Assembly (NCBI RefSeq): GCF_004362245.1
Contig: NZ_SNWM01000001.1
Span: 620,001-684,000 of the forward strand
Origin: Pedobacter duraquae
GTDB taxonomy: Bacteria; Bacteroidota; Bacteroidia; Sphingobacteriales; Sphingobacteriaceae
DNA length: 64,000 nucleotides
Reading direction: 5' to 3'
Both the position numbers and the translations under genes were made by a program. Shown in pieces: positions 33,683 through 43,092 of this stretch (position 1 is the stretch's first letter; each line of letters begins with the position of its first letter). The notes beneath the pieces were generated by a model. It ran no database searches. It saw nothing but the letters and a program-made list of their open reading frames with translations, and was not told where the DNA came from.

Positions 33683-36040
33683 CTATTTAAATACAGCATG
33701 CATCACCTTCCGGTAGAGCTCATCCGGCAGGAACGGCTTTAACACAAAATCATTTATTCCGGCTTCATAAACCCTATCACGTATTTCTTCTGGAAGATTA
33801 GCTGTTAATGCTAATATTGGAATAACTACGCCATCTGCACGCATACGGGTGGCAGCTTCGTAACCATCCATCACAGGCATATTAAGATCAATCAGCACCA
33901 GCTGGTGTTTATCCAGATTGAGTTTATGCAGTGCTTCTAATCCATTATAGGCCACATCAATTTCTGCACCCCAACGCTCCAGATACCGCTGAGCAACCAG
34001 CACATTCATCATGTTATCTTCCACCAATAAAATAGAAACGCCGGCCAGTGGCTGATCAGACTCGAGCGGCAAAACTGATTGTTTCTTTTCATTAATCGCG
34101 GATGTCCCTTTATCAAAAGTAAGGAAAAAATAAAAAAGAGACCCTTCATTGGGCTCACTGATCAAGTGCAAATCACTTTCCTGAAGCTCTAAAATACGTT
34201 TCGAAATTGCAAGGCCCAGGCCGGTTCCTCCAAAGCCTCTGGATGTTGATGAATCCGCTTGCGTAAACCTTTCAAATACCCGCTTTTGGTTGGCCTGCGA
34301 AATACCGATGCCTGTATCTTTTACATATAGGTAAAGCGTCGTGGTTTTTTCAGATTGCATTCTAACTTCCACTCCGACTTCAACAGATCCACGCTCAGTG
34401 AATTTGATTGCGTTATGCACCAGGTTCGTGATGACTTGTGAAATCCTAGTGGGATCTCCCATGATCTTATTTTTCAATAGCGGATCAATTTTCAACCGTA
34501 GTTCAATATTCTTGTCCTGTGCGGTGCTTCTTAAGCCGGAAACGATATTTCGTGTAATAGCGGTAATATCCATCTCTATCCGTTCAAAAACGATTTTTCC
34601 AGCTTCGATCTTGTTATAATCGAGGATATCATTTACAATTGCCAGCAGGTTATTTGCCGAAAACAACATCACATCAAGTTGTTCCTGTTGATCTTTGCGG
34701 GGATTATTTTTCAGCAAAAGATGACTCATCCCAATTACGGCATTAAGTGGAGTTCGAATTTCATGACTCATCGTACTTAAAAATTCGCTTTTAACTTTCA
34801 ATCCTTCCTCAGCTTCTCTTTTAGCTGTACCTAATTTAAAAGATACCCTGTGAGAAAGTACAAGAGACTGCAAGAAGAAAAATGCGAGATAACATATAAA
34901 GCTGAGCAATTGAAGTGCAGGTGTAATTTCCCAGTAGTGCAACAGCGCGATAGCGAAAAGAATGACCAGGGCTACAGAACTCATCAAGGTATAAATTGCA
35001 CCAGGCCTTCTTTTCCGAAAAGCCCTGATGTATACGTAGGGAATGTAAATGAGACAGGCAGCCATAACGACCAAAAAGGGGTTGATGAGCTGAGTGAAAT
35101 AATAAGGGCTAAAAACCAAGGTTATTGTAGCGAAGCAAAAACAACAAGCACACAAAGCGAGCACCTGACGCTCTTTTACTTCTTGAGGGTACAAGTATCT
35201 AGTATATAAACTAAATAAACCGATACCAAAAAACAGTGTAAAATATTCCAATCTGATGGTGAAGTACCAACTGATATTTGGGATCATGGTATGCAACACA
35301 TAGTTATCTATCCCTATGATACGGTAACTATAAATGATGGAGTAAATCGCGAATAGCAAAATAGCTTTATCCCGACTTCCCATCAGATATAAACCAAGGA
35401 AAAATAGTCCGCCCATAATTAAACATCCTCCCAAAATCAAGTCGATACCTTCTGCCCGATTTCGTTTAAGCGACATTAGTTCTGTGGGACCTATTGTGAT
35501 GTTTTTCTTGATCCCCCCCTTACTGTGGGCAAAATTGGCAATCTGCAAAACCATGTAGAGCGAATCAGTACCTACCGGGATATCGACTGCCCTGTATTCC
35601 GCATAAGGAACGAACCCCTTTTCTGAGGTTGTTACCACTCCATTTGAGGCAACCTGATTCCCGTTTATAAAAAGTTCGTAGGCTGTGTATACCTCGGGCA
35701 TCGCGATGCGCAACGCTTGTTTAGATTTTGGCAACAGCACTTTGAGCCTATAGGTAGCGTAGCCAAATGATGGCAGCTTTTTGCCGTTTAGTTTTAGGTC
35801 GGTCCATTTTGCCGGAAAATTAACAGGGATACCACCGATATATTGCAATTTTGGGTTAAGCAACTGATGCCAGCTAAAAAGCCAGGTTCCATTTAGAGGA
35901 ATATCAGAGCTAAAAGAGTGTCCACGGAGATCCATTATACCAGCCTGATTTACATGTAGATCCCCCGCTGTTGCCAGACTAATGTTGAAGCATAAACAGA
36001 GCTGTGCAAGGAGCACGAGCATGGCTTTTCTAGCGCCCAT
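33683..36040 (-). CDS. 7TM-DISM hybrid sensor histidine kinase with receiver
   Basis: The 785-residue sensor has a signal peptide, an extracytoplasmic beta-rich 7TMR-DISM domain (about 30-180), seven hydrophobic segments (about 185-390), HisKA with STMSHEIRTPLNAVIG, HATPase (NLVHNAIKFTE, DTGIGIS, GFGGTGLGLAIS) and a C-terminal receiver with Asp in LVLIDLNMPVMDG. The ATG at 36040 is chosen; the upstream in-frame TTG lacks support. It probably senses a carbohydrate-like ligand outside the membrane and signals by phosphorelay. No HTH output is fused, so a separate phosphotransfer partner must exist. Confidence 0.9.
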   Translation of the reverse strand: MGARKAMLVLLAQLCLCFNISLATAGDLHVNQAGIMDLRGHSFSSDIPLNGTWLFSWHQLLNPKLQYIGGIPVNFPAKWTDLKLNGKKLPSFGYATYRLKVLLPKSKQALRIAMPEVYTAYELFINGNQVASNGVVTTSEKGFVPYAEYRAVDIPVGTDSLYMVLQIANFAHSKGGIKKNITIGPTELMSLKRNRAEGIDLILGGCLIMGGLFFLGLYLMGSRDKAILLFAIYSIIYSYRIIGIDNYVLHTMIPNISWYFTIRLEYFTLFFGIGLFSLYTRYLYPQEVKERQVLALCACCFCFATITLVFSPYYFTQLINPFLVVMAACLIYIPYVYIRAFRKRRPGAIYTLMSSVALVILFAIALLHYWEITPALQLLSFICYLAFFFLQSLVLSHRVSFKLGTAKREAEEGLKVKSEFLSTMSHEIRTPLNAVIGMSHLLLKNNPRKDQQEQLDVMLFSANNLLAIVNDILDYNKIEAGKIVFERIEMDITAITRNIVSGLRSTAQDKNIELRLKIDPLLKNKIMGDPTRISQVITNLVHNAIKFTERGSVEVGVEVRMQSEKTTTLYLYVKDTGIGISQANQKRVFERFTQADSSTSRGFGGTGLGLAISKRILELQESDLHLISEPNEGSLFYFFLTFDKGTSAINEKKQSVLPLESDQPLAGVSILLVEDNMMNVLVAQRYLERWGAEIDVAYNGLEALHKLNLDKHQLVLIDLNMPVMDGYEAATRMRADGVVIPILALTANLPEEIRDRVYEAGINDFVLKPFLPDELYRKVMHAVFK

Positions 36041-36066
36041 TAAAAAATTTAACAATTATCCCAGTT

Positions 36067-36074
36067 CAAATATA
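36067..36074 (-). promoter_or_regulatory. -7 element of the 7TM-DISM kinase gene
   Basis: TATATTTG on the minus strand fits TAnnTTTG and lies 26 bases before the chosen start at 36040. No -33 TTTG is evident. Confidence 0.45.
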
Positions 36075-36126
36075 CTGTTTAAATATTGTTAAAATTAAAT
36101 AAATAAGGTAGTTAAAAGGAGCTGGA

Positions 36127-37431
36127 TTATACAGGCACAGACAAGGTAAATTCAGTAAATTCACCTTCCTGTGTTTGAATATCAATTTTCCCTCCGTGCG
36201 TTTTGACGACAATATCAAAGCTTAGCGAAAGACCAAGGCCTGTACCTTCACCAGTAGGTTTGGTAGTGAAAAACGGCTGCATGATCTTATCTTTTATAGA
36301 CTCAGGAATTCCTATTCCATTATCACGCACCTTAATTTCCAACAGTTTGCCTTTTGTAGCCGTCGTTATTGTAACTGTAGGTTTATAGTCGGAGATTCCC
36401 TTCTTTTGTTTTTGTTGAACTGCATAAAATGCGTTGGTAAACAAATTCAGCATTACCCTGCCAATATCCTGGGCAAACACATCCACTTTCGGCATGTCTT
36501 CCTGGAAATTAGTAACAAGCTCGGCATTGAAAGATTTATCCTTTGCCCTTAAACCATGGTAAGCCAAGCGCAGATATTCGCTGGCTAGATTGTTGATATC
36601 TGTTGGTTCCTTAGCGTCATTACTGGCACGACTGTGCTGCAGCATTCCTTTTACGATTCCATCCGCACGTTGACCATGATGCCTGATTTTCTCGAGGTTC
36701 TGTTTAATATCTGCAGCGATAGCTAGTACCTCTTCCGTATCTCCTTTAGCAATTTCTTCTGCCATTTCGTCGATTAGTTCTGCACTAACCTCAGCAAAAT
36801 TATTCACAAAGTTTAAAGGGTTTTGAATTTCATGGGCAATGCCTGCGGTGAGTTCTCCAAGAGAGGCAAGCTTTTCCTGTTGAATAAGTTGTGCCTGAGT
36901 AGCTTGAAGCTCTTTTACTGTTTCCTGTAGTTCATCTTTCTGTCTGGTGATTTCCATCGTTCGTTCTGACACAAGCATTTCCAGCTCCGTTTTACGCTGA
37001 CCGATGATTCTCAGTTCCTCTTCTTGTTTTTTGGATGTTGCCATACGTGCGAAGATCCAAATGAAACATCCGAAATAAACGAGTTGAAAATAGTTGCTGT
37101 ATTGATGGTAAAAATCCGAGGCAACTACTTTAGTAAGCCCCATTAAGATTCCCACTCCCACCAGTGGATAATGTGCGTTTATAAAGGGTGTCTGCGGTTT
37201 AAAGTCGGGCTCCTTTTTAATATACTGCAAAAGGCCCAACAACACAAAACTTCCAAGAAACACATTCAACGTATCATGAAAGAGACTTTCCGAAACGAAA
37301 AACAAGACTACACATACCAGAATCGCCAAATGAAGCATTGTTTTCCATTTTGGATAGAAAATACTAAATCTTAGTCCTTTCCTGATACGTAATAGCAACA
37401 GAAAGGTAGCGAGAAAAGCAAAAAACTGCAT
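36127..37431 (-). CDS. Membrane sensor histidine kinase
   Basis: This 434-residue kinase has several N-terminal hydrophobic segments (about 1-130), a coiled-coil linker (about 140-190), HisKA with GIAHEIQNPLNFVNNF, and an HATPase with NLFTNAFYAV, DNGIGIPE and GTGLGLSLSFDI. This class (plant-sensor-like phospho-His region in Bacteroidota) usually acts with a separate regulator. It lies upstream of the 7TM-DISM kinase on the same strand, 87 bases away. No receiver is fused. Confidence 0.88.
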   Translation of the reverse strand: MQFFAFLATFLLLLRIRKGLRFSIFYPKWKTMLHLAILVCVVLFFVSESLFHDTLNVFLGSFVLLGLLQYIKKEPDFKPQTPFINAHYPLVGVGILMGLTKVVASDFYHQYSNYFQLVYFGCFIWIFARMATSKKQEEELRIIGQRKTELEMLVSERTMEITRQKDELQETVKELQATQAQLIQQEKLASLGELTAGIAHEIQNPLNFVNNFAEVSAELIDEMAEEIAKGDTEEVLAIAADIKQNLEKIRHHGQRADGIVKGMLQHSRASNDAKEPTDINNLASEYLRLAYHGLRAKDKSFNAELVTNFQEDMPKVDVFAQDIGRVMLNLFTNAFYAVQQKQKKGISDYKPTVTITTATKGKLLEIKVRDNGIGIPESIKDKIMQPFFTTKPTGEGTGLGLSLSFDIVVKTHGGKIDIQTQEGEFTEFTLSVPV

Positions 37432-37559
37432 AGTTGTGTTTTAGTGTGATTTAGTCTCTAAGGTAATTAATTAAACATAAAAGCGTAGCTATAACGTTTA
37501 ATATTCAATAAATAAAACCCAGAGCAAGTATGACTGTTATAGCCTGAAACATTAAAGTA

Positions 37560-37811
37560 ATGGAAATTAATAAAGACACAACACCAAAAGACGAGCTCAG
37601 AAACCCGAATCTTCCAGAAGGGCCACGCGATGGATTTGATAATACAGGAACTCAGGGGTATGATTCACTGAAGGACGACGGTTATACTGGAACAGGCAAT
37701 AAGCCCATAGCAGGCAATCAAGATGGCACTGGAAGTTCGTCAGAAGACTTTCATAACGTTAAGCCTATTGATTCTAAAGCTGAAGATGAGGCACTTGATG
37801 CAGGGATTTAG
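37560..37811 (+). CDS. Small acidic hydrophilic protein (83 aa)
   Basis: The product is 83 residues, rich in Asp, Gly, Asn, Pro and Thr, with no hydrophobic segment. It looks intrinsically disordered (PNLPEGPRDGFDNTGTQGYD) and I do not recognise a family. Such proteins are often stress-induced in soil bacteria, and two stress-type small genes lie about 1 kb away (inference only). It is convergent with the esterase gene, with only 3 bases between the stops. Confidence 0.6.
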   Translation: MEINKDTTPKDELRNPNLPEGPRDGFDNTGTQGYDSLKDDGYTGTGNKPIAGNQDGTGSSSEDFHNVKPIDSKAEDEALDAGI

Positions 37812-37814
37812 TAT

Positions 37815-38777
37815 CTATTTGAATATTTTCTTTAGAAAAGCGTCAATATAATTCACTGTTGGCGTAAACCAGGGATCGAAAAGGCAAAAAGCGTGCGGTG
37901 AATCAGGAAAAGTATGCACTTCAGCATACACGTTTGCCTCATCCAACTTTTTGATGAAGTCGTTGCGCCCCGCGTGCATACGGTCGACAGAACTATTGAT
38001 AAATAAAATAGGCGGTGTATTTTTACCTGCATAAGTTAGAGGTGACGCAGCGTTCCACAAGGCAGGATTGTCAACTTTACTTGCACCAAACCAGAGTGTG
38101 GCTGCGGAAGGCTTTTTTGAATCGTCGCCCTCACCGCTTTCAGGATGAACAAATGACAACGTTCCGTCGAGATCAATAATAGCCTGTACCTGATCGGATA
38201 CATTGGTTGAACATGCCAGATTGAATTCAGCGTGTCCTGCAGTCACTCCGGCGAGTACGGCCATCTGCCCACCTGCCGAGAAACCTAAGACCGTGATTTT
38301 ATCCGGATTCAATTTGAATCGTTTATGATTTTTTCTAACCCATCGTAACGCAGACTTCACATCTACGATGCCTGCAGGATATAAAGCTTCTTCCGAAAGG
38401 CGGTACCCGACTGTAAAGCTGGCATATCCTAATGCTGCAAGATGCTGTGCTAATGGAATATGTTGAGTCCTGTTGCCGCTGCGCCAGCCACCACCATGGA
38501 TAATTAGAATAGCAGGAGCATCTTTTGCACCCTTGTGAACAGGATAAAAAGCATCTAATTTAAGCTCTCGATCTCCAATCGTACAATAGGTAAGATTACG
38601 TTCTTCCTTAACGTTGGGTGACACAAATTCAGGAACTATTTTTATATCAGGGTACATCTTAAGTGCTTTTTTAAAGGCGCTATAGGTGGTAAATGACGTA
38701 TCCTGTGCTGAAGCAAACCCTCCGCAGATTAATAGAATAATAAATAATGGAGTCTTAAATATCATGTTACGAATCAT
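37815..38777 (-). CDS. Secreted alpha/beta-hydrolase esterase
   Basis: This 320-residue exported hydrolase of the BD-FAE/hormone-sensitive-lipase-like group has a signal peptide (hydrophobic core PLFIILLICGGFASA), oxyanion motif HGGGWRSGN, nucleophile elbow GFSAGG and a late catalytic His in DSPHAFCLFDPW. It probably removes acetyl or feruloyl groups from polysaccharides or acts on small esters in the periplasm. Two ATG codons are possible (38777 and 38765). Confidence 0.85.
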   Translation of the reverse strand: MIRNMIFKTPLFIILLICGGFASAQDTSFTTYSAFKKALKMYPDIKIVPEFVSPNVKEERNLTYCTIGDRELKLDAFYPVHKGAKDAPAILIIHGGGWRSGNRTQHIPLAQHLAALGYASFTVGYRLSEEALYPAGIVDVKSALRWVRKNHKRFKLNPDKITVLGFSAGGQMAVLAGVTAGHAEFNLACSTNVSDQVQAIIDLDGTLSFVHPESGEGDDSKKPSAATLWFGASKVDNPALWNAASPLTYAGKNTPPILFINSSVDRMHAGRNDFIKKLDEANVYAEVHTFPDSPHAFCLFDPWFTPTVNYIDAFLKKIFK

Positions 38778-38905
38778 AGAACTAAAGTAGTGTTTTTAGA
38801 GTTAGATCAGATGAGATTACTTAAAAGAGGCTTGAAGCATCAAATAAAAATTCAGAAAACAACAATTAAAGGTGTGTGTTATAAGTAAAAAACAACAACA
38901 AGATC

Positions 38906-39079
38906 ATGGCAAAGTATTCAGAAAAAGCTAGCGAAAAAGTTGAAGAGGCTATGCACGAAAAGAAAGCCGGTAAGCTTAAAACAGGAACAGGAAAAAAAGT
39001 GACCTCCAAAAAGCAGGCAATCGCAATCGGATTGTCGGAGGCTAGAAAAGAAGGCGCAAAAGTGCCGAAGAATAAGTAA
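38906..39079 (+). CDS. DUF6496-like small basic protein (57 aa)
   Basis: The ATG at 38906 opens a 57-residue Lys-rich frame (MAKYSEKASEKVEEAMHE, then KAGKLKTG and KQAIAIGLSEARKEG), matching the small DUF6496 family, which has the same SKKQAIAIGLSEAR segment. It lacks a signal peptide. The family's function is unknown; the basic composition would allow nucleic-acid binding. It lies 32 bases before the DUF4142 gene, in the same direction. Confidence 0.8.
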   Translation: MAKYSEKASEKVEEAMHEKKAGKLKTGTGKKVTSKKQAIAIGLSEARKEGAKVPKNK

Positions 39080-39111
39080 TAACCTAACCAAACATTTAAA
39101 ACCAAAAGAAG

Positions 39112-39702
39112 ATGAAAAAGAAATTTCTGGTAGCGGCAACCTTTGCTGCAGTATTGGCCATGCAGGCTTGTAATTCGAATAAGACTGACGGATCGGGAAC
39201 GGATTCTATCACCACAGACACCACTATAACTCAGACGACTACGGCTACCGATACTACAGGTATGAATCCTGCGGCTACGGATGCTAACGCATTTATGGAA
39301 AAAGCTGCTGTTGGTGGTATGATGGAAGTAGAAGCGGGAAAACTTGCGCAGAGTAAGTCAAGTAATGCACAAGTAAAAGATTTTGCGGCGATGATGGTAG
39401 CAGACCATTCAAAAGCAAATGATGAATTGAAAGCAATTGCCGAAAAAAAATCTGTGACGTTACCAGCCGCATTACCGGCAATGGAACAAGCACATCTGGA
39501 TGAAATGAAAAAGATGTCTGGCGCAGATTTCGATAAACATTATATTGGGATGATGGTAACAGACCATGCTAAAACAGTAGATTTATTTAAAGCAGGCGGC
39601 AAAAATTCAGACTCAGATATTAGCGCTTTTGCAAACAAGACGCTGCCAACAATTGAAGGTCATTATAAAAAGGCAACAGAAATCCAATCCAGCCTAAAAT
39701 AA
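39112..39702 (+). CDS. DUF4142 lipoprotein
   Basis: This 196-residue lipoprotein has a signal peptide with lipobox (AMQAC, Cys20), a Thr-rich linker (about 25-55), then a four-helix ferritin-like DUF4142 domain (AAVGGMMEVEAGKLAQSKS, FAAMMVADHSKAN, HYIGMMVTDHAKTVDLF). The helices carry conserved His and Glu. The family is exported and often found with stress genes. It is co-directional with the DUF6496 gene and followed by a strong terminator. Confidence 0.9.
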   Translation: MKKKFLVAATFAAVLAMQACNSNKTDGSGTDSITTDTTITQTTTATDTTGMNPAATDANAFMEKAAVGGMMEVEAGKLAQSKSSNAQVKDFAAMMVADHSKANDELKAIAEKKSVTLPAALPAMEQAHLDEMKKMSGADFDKHYIGMMVTDHAKTVDLFKAGGKNSDSDISAFANKTLPTIEGHYKKATEIQSSLK

Positions 39703-39706
39703 GTTT

Positions 39707-39749
39707 TTCACAAGCAGGTTGTTTTGCCGCCTGCTTGTGAATTTATTTT
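39707..39749. terminator. Bidirectional terminator
   Basis: A perfect 12-bp stem, TTCACAAGCAGG (39707-39718) with CCTGCTTGTGAA (39730-39741), is followed by T-rich sequence. On the minus strand the tract after the stem is AAAAA/TTTTT as well, so it also ends the GH92 gene, whose stop is immediately beside it. Confidence 0.88.
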
Positions 39750-41989
39750 CTTGTTGTAGAAAACGGCAGACTGCCCACTGAAACACCCCATGTTTTTGAA
39801 GGAACAGGGCCCATTTTGATCTCCAGACTTCCTCCCGCAACAATATCTTTATGCTGTAGAAATGATTTATCATATAATTTGCCGTTTAGCAAAACCTGTT
39901 GAATGTAGTAATTCTTCAGGTTGTTGTTTTCAACAATGATCTTGAACTTTTTCCCCGCGGGAAGATCGATTGTAGCTTTATCAACAGCGGGACTTCCAAG
40001 AATATATTGTCCATTTGCAGGATTAAGTGGATAGAACCCTAAGGCAGAAAACACATACCATGCTGACATCTGACCTACATCCTCATTACCCGACAGTCCG
40101 TCGGGACGATCACTATAAAGTTCATTCATAATATACCGAACTTTTGTGGCAGTTTTCCAGGGCTGAGCAGCATAGGCGTACATGTAAGTGATATGATGAC
40201 TTGGCTCATTCCCATGTGCATATTGGCCGATCAATCCGCTGATATCTGGGGACGCTTCAGCCCCAAGTTTCCCTTTAACTTCAAATAAAGAATCTAATTT
40301 TTTTATGAAAGGTCGCCTCCCTCCCATTAACGTGATCAACCCTTCGACATCCTGAGGCACCAGCCACGTATATTGCCATGCGTTTCCTTCAGTGAAATCA
40401 TCATTACGATGAATAGACTGGAAAGGATCAAAAGGCATACGCCATTGATTATCAGATACTCTTCCTCTCATAAAGGCGGTTTTTTTGTCAAAATAATTTT
40501 GATAATTCCCACCTCTCTTATTAAAGTAACGATAATCGTCGGCGTGCCCAAGATATTTTGCTACCTGTCCAACAGTCCAGTCAGCGATACTATATTCTAA
40601 ACCCATCGCGACCGACTCTACGGTACTGTCGGCCGGAATGTACCCGTATTTTTTCACATAGCGCAGCCCACGTTCATCCAATATTGCAGTTGTCTTCATC
40701 GCCTCATAGGCCAATGTCTTATCGAAACCTGTGAATCCTTTCAGAATAGCATCTCCAACTACCATAATTGCCGGATTTCCGACCATGGTGTTTGTCTCAT
40801 TTCCCATCAGATGCCACACCGGGAGCTTTCCCTGTTGCTGATAAATAGCCAGCATACTATTAATTACATCCTTGACACGTTCTGGTTGAAGTATAGTAAG
40901 CAATGGATGTGCTGCTCTATAGGTATCCCATAAAGAAAATGTGGTTAAATTTGTAAAACCCGGTTGATGGTAGATGTTTTTATCTGTGCCGCGATAATCT
41001 CCATTGTGATCATTAAAGATTGATGGTGCAATCATAGTATGGTACAGTGAAGTGTAGAATATCCTTTTGGTTTTAATTGGCGCTTCTATAATCACTTTAC
41101 CGAGTTCTTTATTCCATTTATCTTTTGCCTGGTTTAGCGTAAGATTGAAATCCCAATGTGGAATTTCAGCAAAGATATTGGCAGCAGCATTTTCTATGCT
41201 GACTGGCGATATGCCTACTTTAATTTTAACTTGCTCGTTAGCAGCAACAGAAAAGAGTGCAGTTGCCGTGAGTTTTTTCCCTGTAGCCTCTATGGCATTC
41301 AGCACCGACGATGAGTCGGCAAGGCTGAAGCCTGTGATTTTCTTTGAAAAAATAGCTGTAAAAAACAGGCGCTGATCGGCAGCCCAACCCGTTGAATACC
41401 TATAGCCGACCAAGGTCGTATCGTTTAGCTGTTTTATAGCTGTTTGCACAGGTCTGTCCCATCCTATCCCTGCCTGAAGATTAAAGCTGATTTGCGAAGA
41501 GCCGGCCTTCGCAAAAGTATATTGATGAAAGCCGACACGTTCAGATGCAGTAAGCTCAACCTTTATTTTATCATCCCTTAAATAAACGGAATAATAGCCA
41601 GGTGCTACTACTTCATCATGATGATTAAATAAAGCGTATTTCTTTTTACCCGATACTGGAAGCACAAGGATATCACCCAGATCACCAATGCCGGTACCAC
41701 TCAAATGCGTGTGTGAAAAGCCTACTATAGTAGAATCAGAATAATGATATCCAGAACACCAGTCCCAACCGCTAGAGCGGTTTACCGGACCAAGTTGAAC
41801 AGCACCAAAAGGCACATTGGCACCTAGAAAAACATGTCCGTGGCCACCAGTACCAATAAAAGGATCCACAAACTGGATGAGATTGGGGAGGGCTGTTGTT
41901 GATGGTGATTTTTTTATCTGTGCGTTAGATTTTACAGAAGGTAATAGAATTAATAAAGAAACAATAGCTATTTTTAAGGGGATGCTCAT
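39743..41989 (-). CDS. GH92 family alpha-mannosidase
   Basis: This 748-residue exported glycoside hydrolase has a signal peptide (ending near SNAQ) and the GH92 hallmarks VDPFIGTGGHGHVFLGA near the N-terminus, SGWDWCSGYH, FSHTHLSGTG, SLWDTYRAAHPLL and the catalytic-region EGNAWQYTW and GNEDVGQMSAWYVFSALGFYP. Members are calcium-dependent exo-alpha-mannosidases acting on N-glycans or yeast mannan. It is not beside SusC/SusD genes in this window. Length is normal for the family. Confidence 0.95.
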   Translation of the reverse strand: MSIPLKIAIVSLLILLPSVKSNAQIKKSPSTTALPNLIQFVDPFIGTGGHGHVFLGANVPFGAVQLGPVNRSSGWDWCSGYHYSDSTIVGFSHTHLSGTGIGDLGDILVLPVSGKKKYALFNHHDEVVAPGYYSVYLRDDKIKVELTASERVGFHQYTFAKAGSSQISFNLQAGIGWDRPVQTAIKQLNDTTLVGYRYSTGWAADQRLFFTAIFSKKITGFSLADSSSVLNAIEATGKKLTATALFSVAANEQVKIKVGISPVSIENAAANIFAEIPHWDFNLTLNQAKDKWNKELGKVIIEAPIKTKRIFYTSLYHTMIAPSIFNDHNGDYRGTDKNIYHQPGFTNLTTFSLWDTYRAAHPLLTILQPERVKDVINSMLAIYQQQGKLPVWHLMGNETNTMVGNPAIMVVGDAILKGFTGFDKTLAYEAMKTTAILDERGLRYVKKYGYIPADSTVESVAMGLEYSIADWTVGQVAKYLGHADDYRYFNKRGGNYQNYFDKKTAFMRGRVSDNQWRMPFDPFQSIHRNDDFTEGNAWQYTWLVPQDVEGLITLMGGRRPFIKKLDSLFEVKGKLGAEASPDISGLIGQYAHGNEPSHHITYMYAYAAQPWKTATKVRYIMNELYSDRPDGLSGNEDVGQMSAWYVFSALGFYPLNPANGQYILGSPAVDKATIDLPAGKKFKIIVENNNLKNYYIQQVLLNGKLYDKSFLQHKDIVAGGSLEIKMGPVPSKTWGVSVGSLPFSTTRK

Positions 41990-42078
41990 TGCTAAGAAAT
42001 ATTTGGACAGGTAATATTAGGAATAAATGGTAATATATACGAGACCATAACCTAAATTAGCGGCGATAAACCGGGAAA

Positions 42079-42951
42079 ATGATAAGAAAAAGCATGACGC
42101 ATTTTGGGATAGGATTACTATATCTGCTTTCATTGTTGCCTTTACCGATCTTGTATGTGCTTGCCAAGTTATTATATTTTCTGCTATATCGTGTTTTCGG
42201 TTATCGAAAGCGAGTAGTTCGTGAAAATCTGACGAACGCATTTCCAGAAAAATCGACTCCGGAGATTCTTCAAATTGAAAAGCAATATTATCGCTATCTG
42301 ACCAATCTAATGGTCGAAATTATAAAAATGGCAACCATGTCTAAGGCAGCGGTTAAAAAGCGATTTACCTTTAAGAATATTGATTTAATGGAAGCTTATT
42401 TTAAGGATGGTCAGAGTGTATTATTGTGTTCTGCACATTATGGAAATTGGGAGTGGGGGACCTTATCATTAGGCCTCCACATTAGCGCTGCCAATTATCC
42501 TATCTACAAACCTTTATCCAATCCGGTATTTGACAATTGGTTCACGCGCATCCGCAGCCGCTTTGGCAACCATATGATTTCAATGCGTCAAACGCTGAGG
42601 GCGGTTGCTGATACAAAGAGCCAGCCGACCGTATTTTGTTTTGGAAATGATCAGGCTCCACAGAAAGGCGACTTTAATTTCTGGACAATCTTCATGAATC
42701 AGCCTACAGCAATTATCCAGGGTATGGAGAAAATTGCCATGAAAACCAACCGTCCTATTTTTTACCTTAGAGTTAAAGTATTGAAGAAGGGTTATTACGA
42801 GTCGGAATGCATCCCGTTATGTATGGAGCCAGCAAAATTGGATGCTGCCCAAATCACTGCCTTACATGTAGGTATGCTGGAACAGATCATCAAGTCAGAC
42901 CCACGCTACTGGCTGTGGAGTCATAGAAGGTGGAAACATAAGCCTGACTAG
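42079..42951 (+). CDS. Lysophospholipid acyltransferase (LpxL/HtrB-type)
   Basis: This 290-residue inner-membrane acyltransferase has an N-terminal hydrophobic segment (GIGLLYLLSLLPLPILYVLAKLLYFLLY), the catalytic HYGNWEW motif (H-x4-E type) at about 118-123, and later SHRRWKH near the C-terminus, typical of the lipid A late acyltransferase family. It transfers an acyl chain to a lipid A precursor or to a glyco- or aminolipid. It is monocistronic. Confidence 0.88.
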   Translation: MIRKSMTHFGIGLLYLLSLLPLPILYVLAKLLYFLLYRVFGYRKRVVRENLTNAFPEKSTPEILQIEKQYYRYLTNLMVEIIKMATMSKAAVKKRFTFKNIDLMEAYFKDGQSVLLCSAHYGNWEWGTLSLGLHISAANYPIYKPLSNPVFDNWFTRIRSRFGNHMISMRQTLRAVADTKSQPTVFCFGNDQAPQKGDFNFWTIFMNQPTAIIQGMEKIAMKTNRPIFYLRVKVLKKGYYESECIPLCMEPAKLDAAQITALHVGMLEQIIKSDPRYWLWSHRRWKHKPD

Positions 42952-43050
42952 CTTTTAGCAGTGTTAATGTAGGATTCGTGTAATAATTGGCAGTAAAAAA
43001 ACAATACACTAATATTACAGTTTATTTTAAGTCTGATAAACAAAAAAAAA

Positions 43051-43058
43051 TACCTTTG
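43051..43058 (+). promoter_or_regulatory. -7 element of the pentose phosphate operon
   Basis: TACCTTTG matches TAnnTTTG and lies 34 bases before the ROK kinase ATG. A -33 element is not clear. Confidence 0.45.
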
Positions 43059-43092
43059 AAAAATTGATTAAGTTTTAGTTTAATCCACAGAT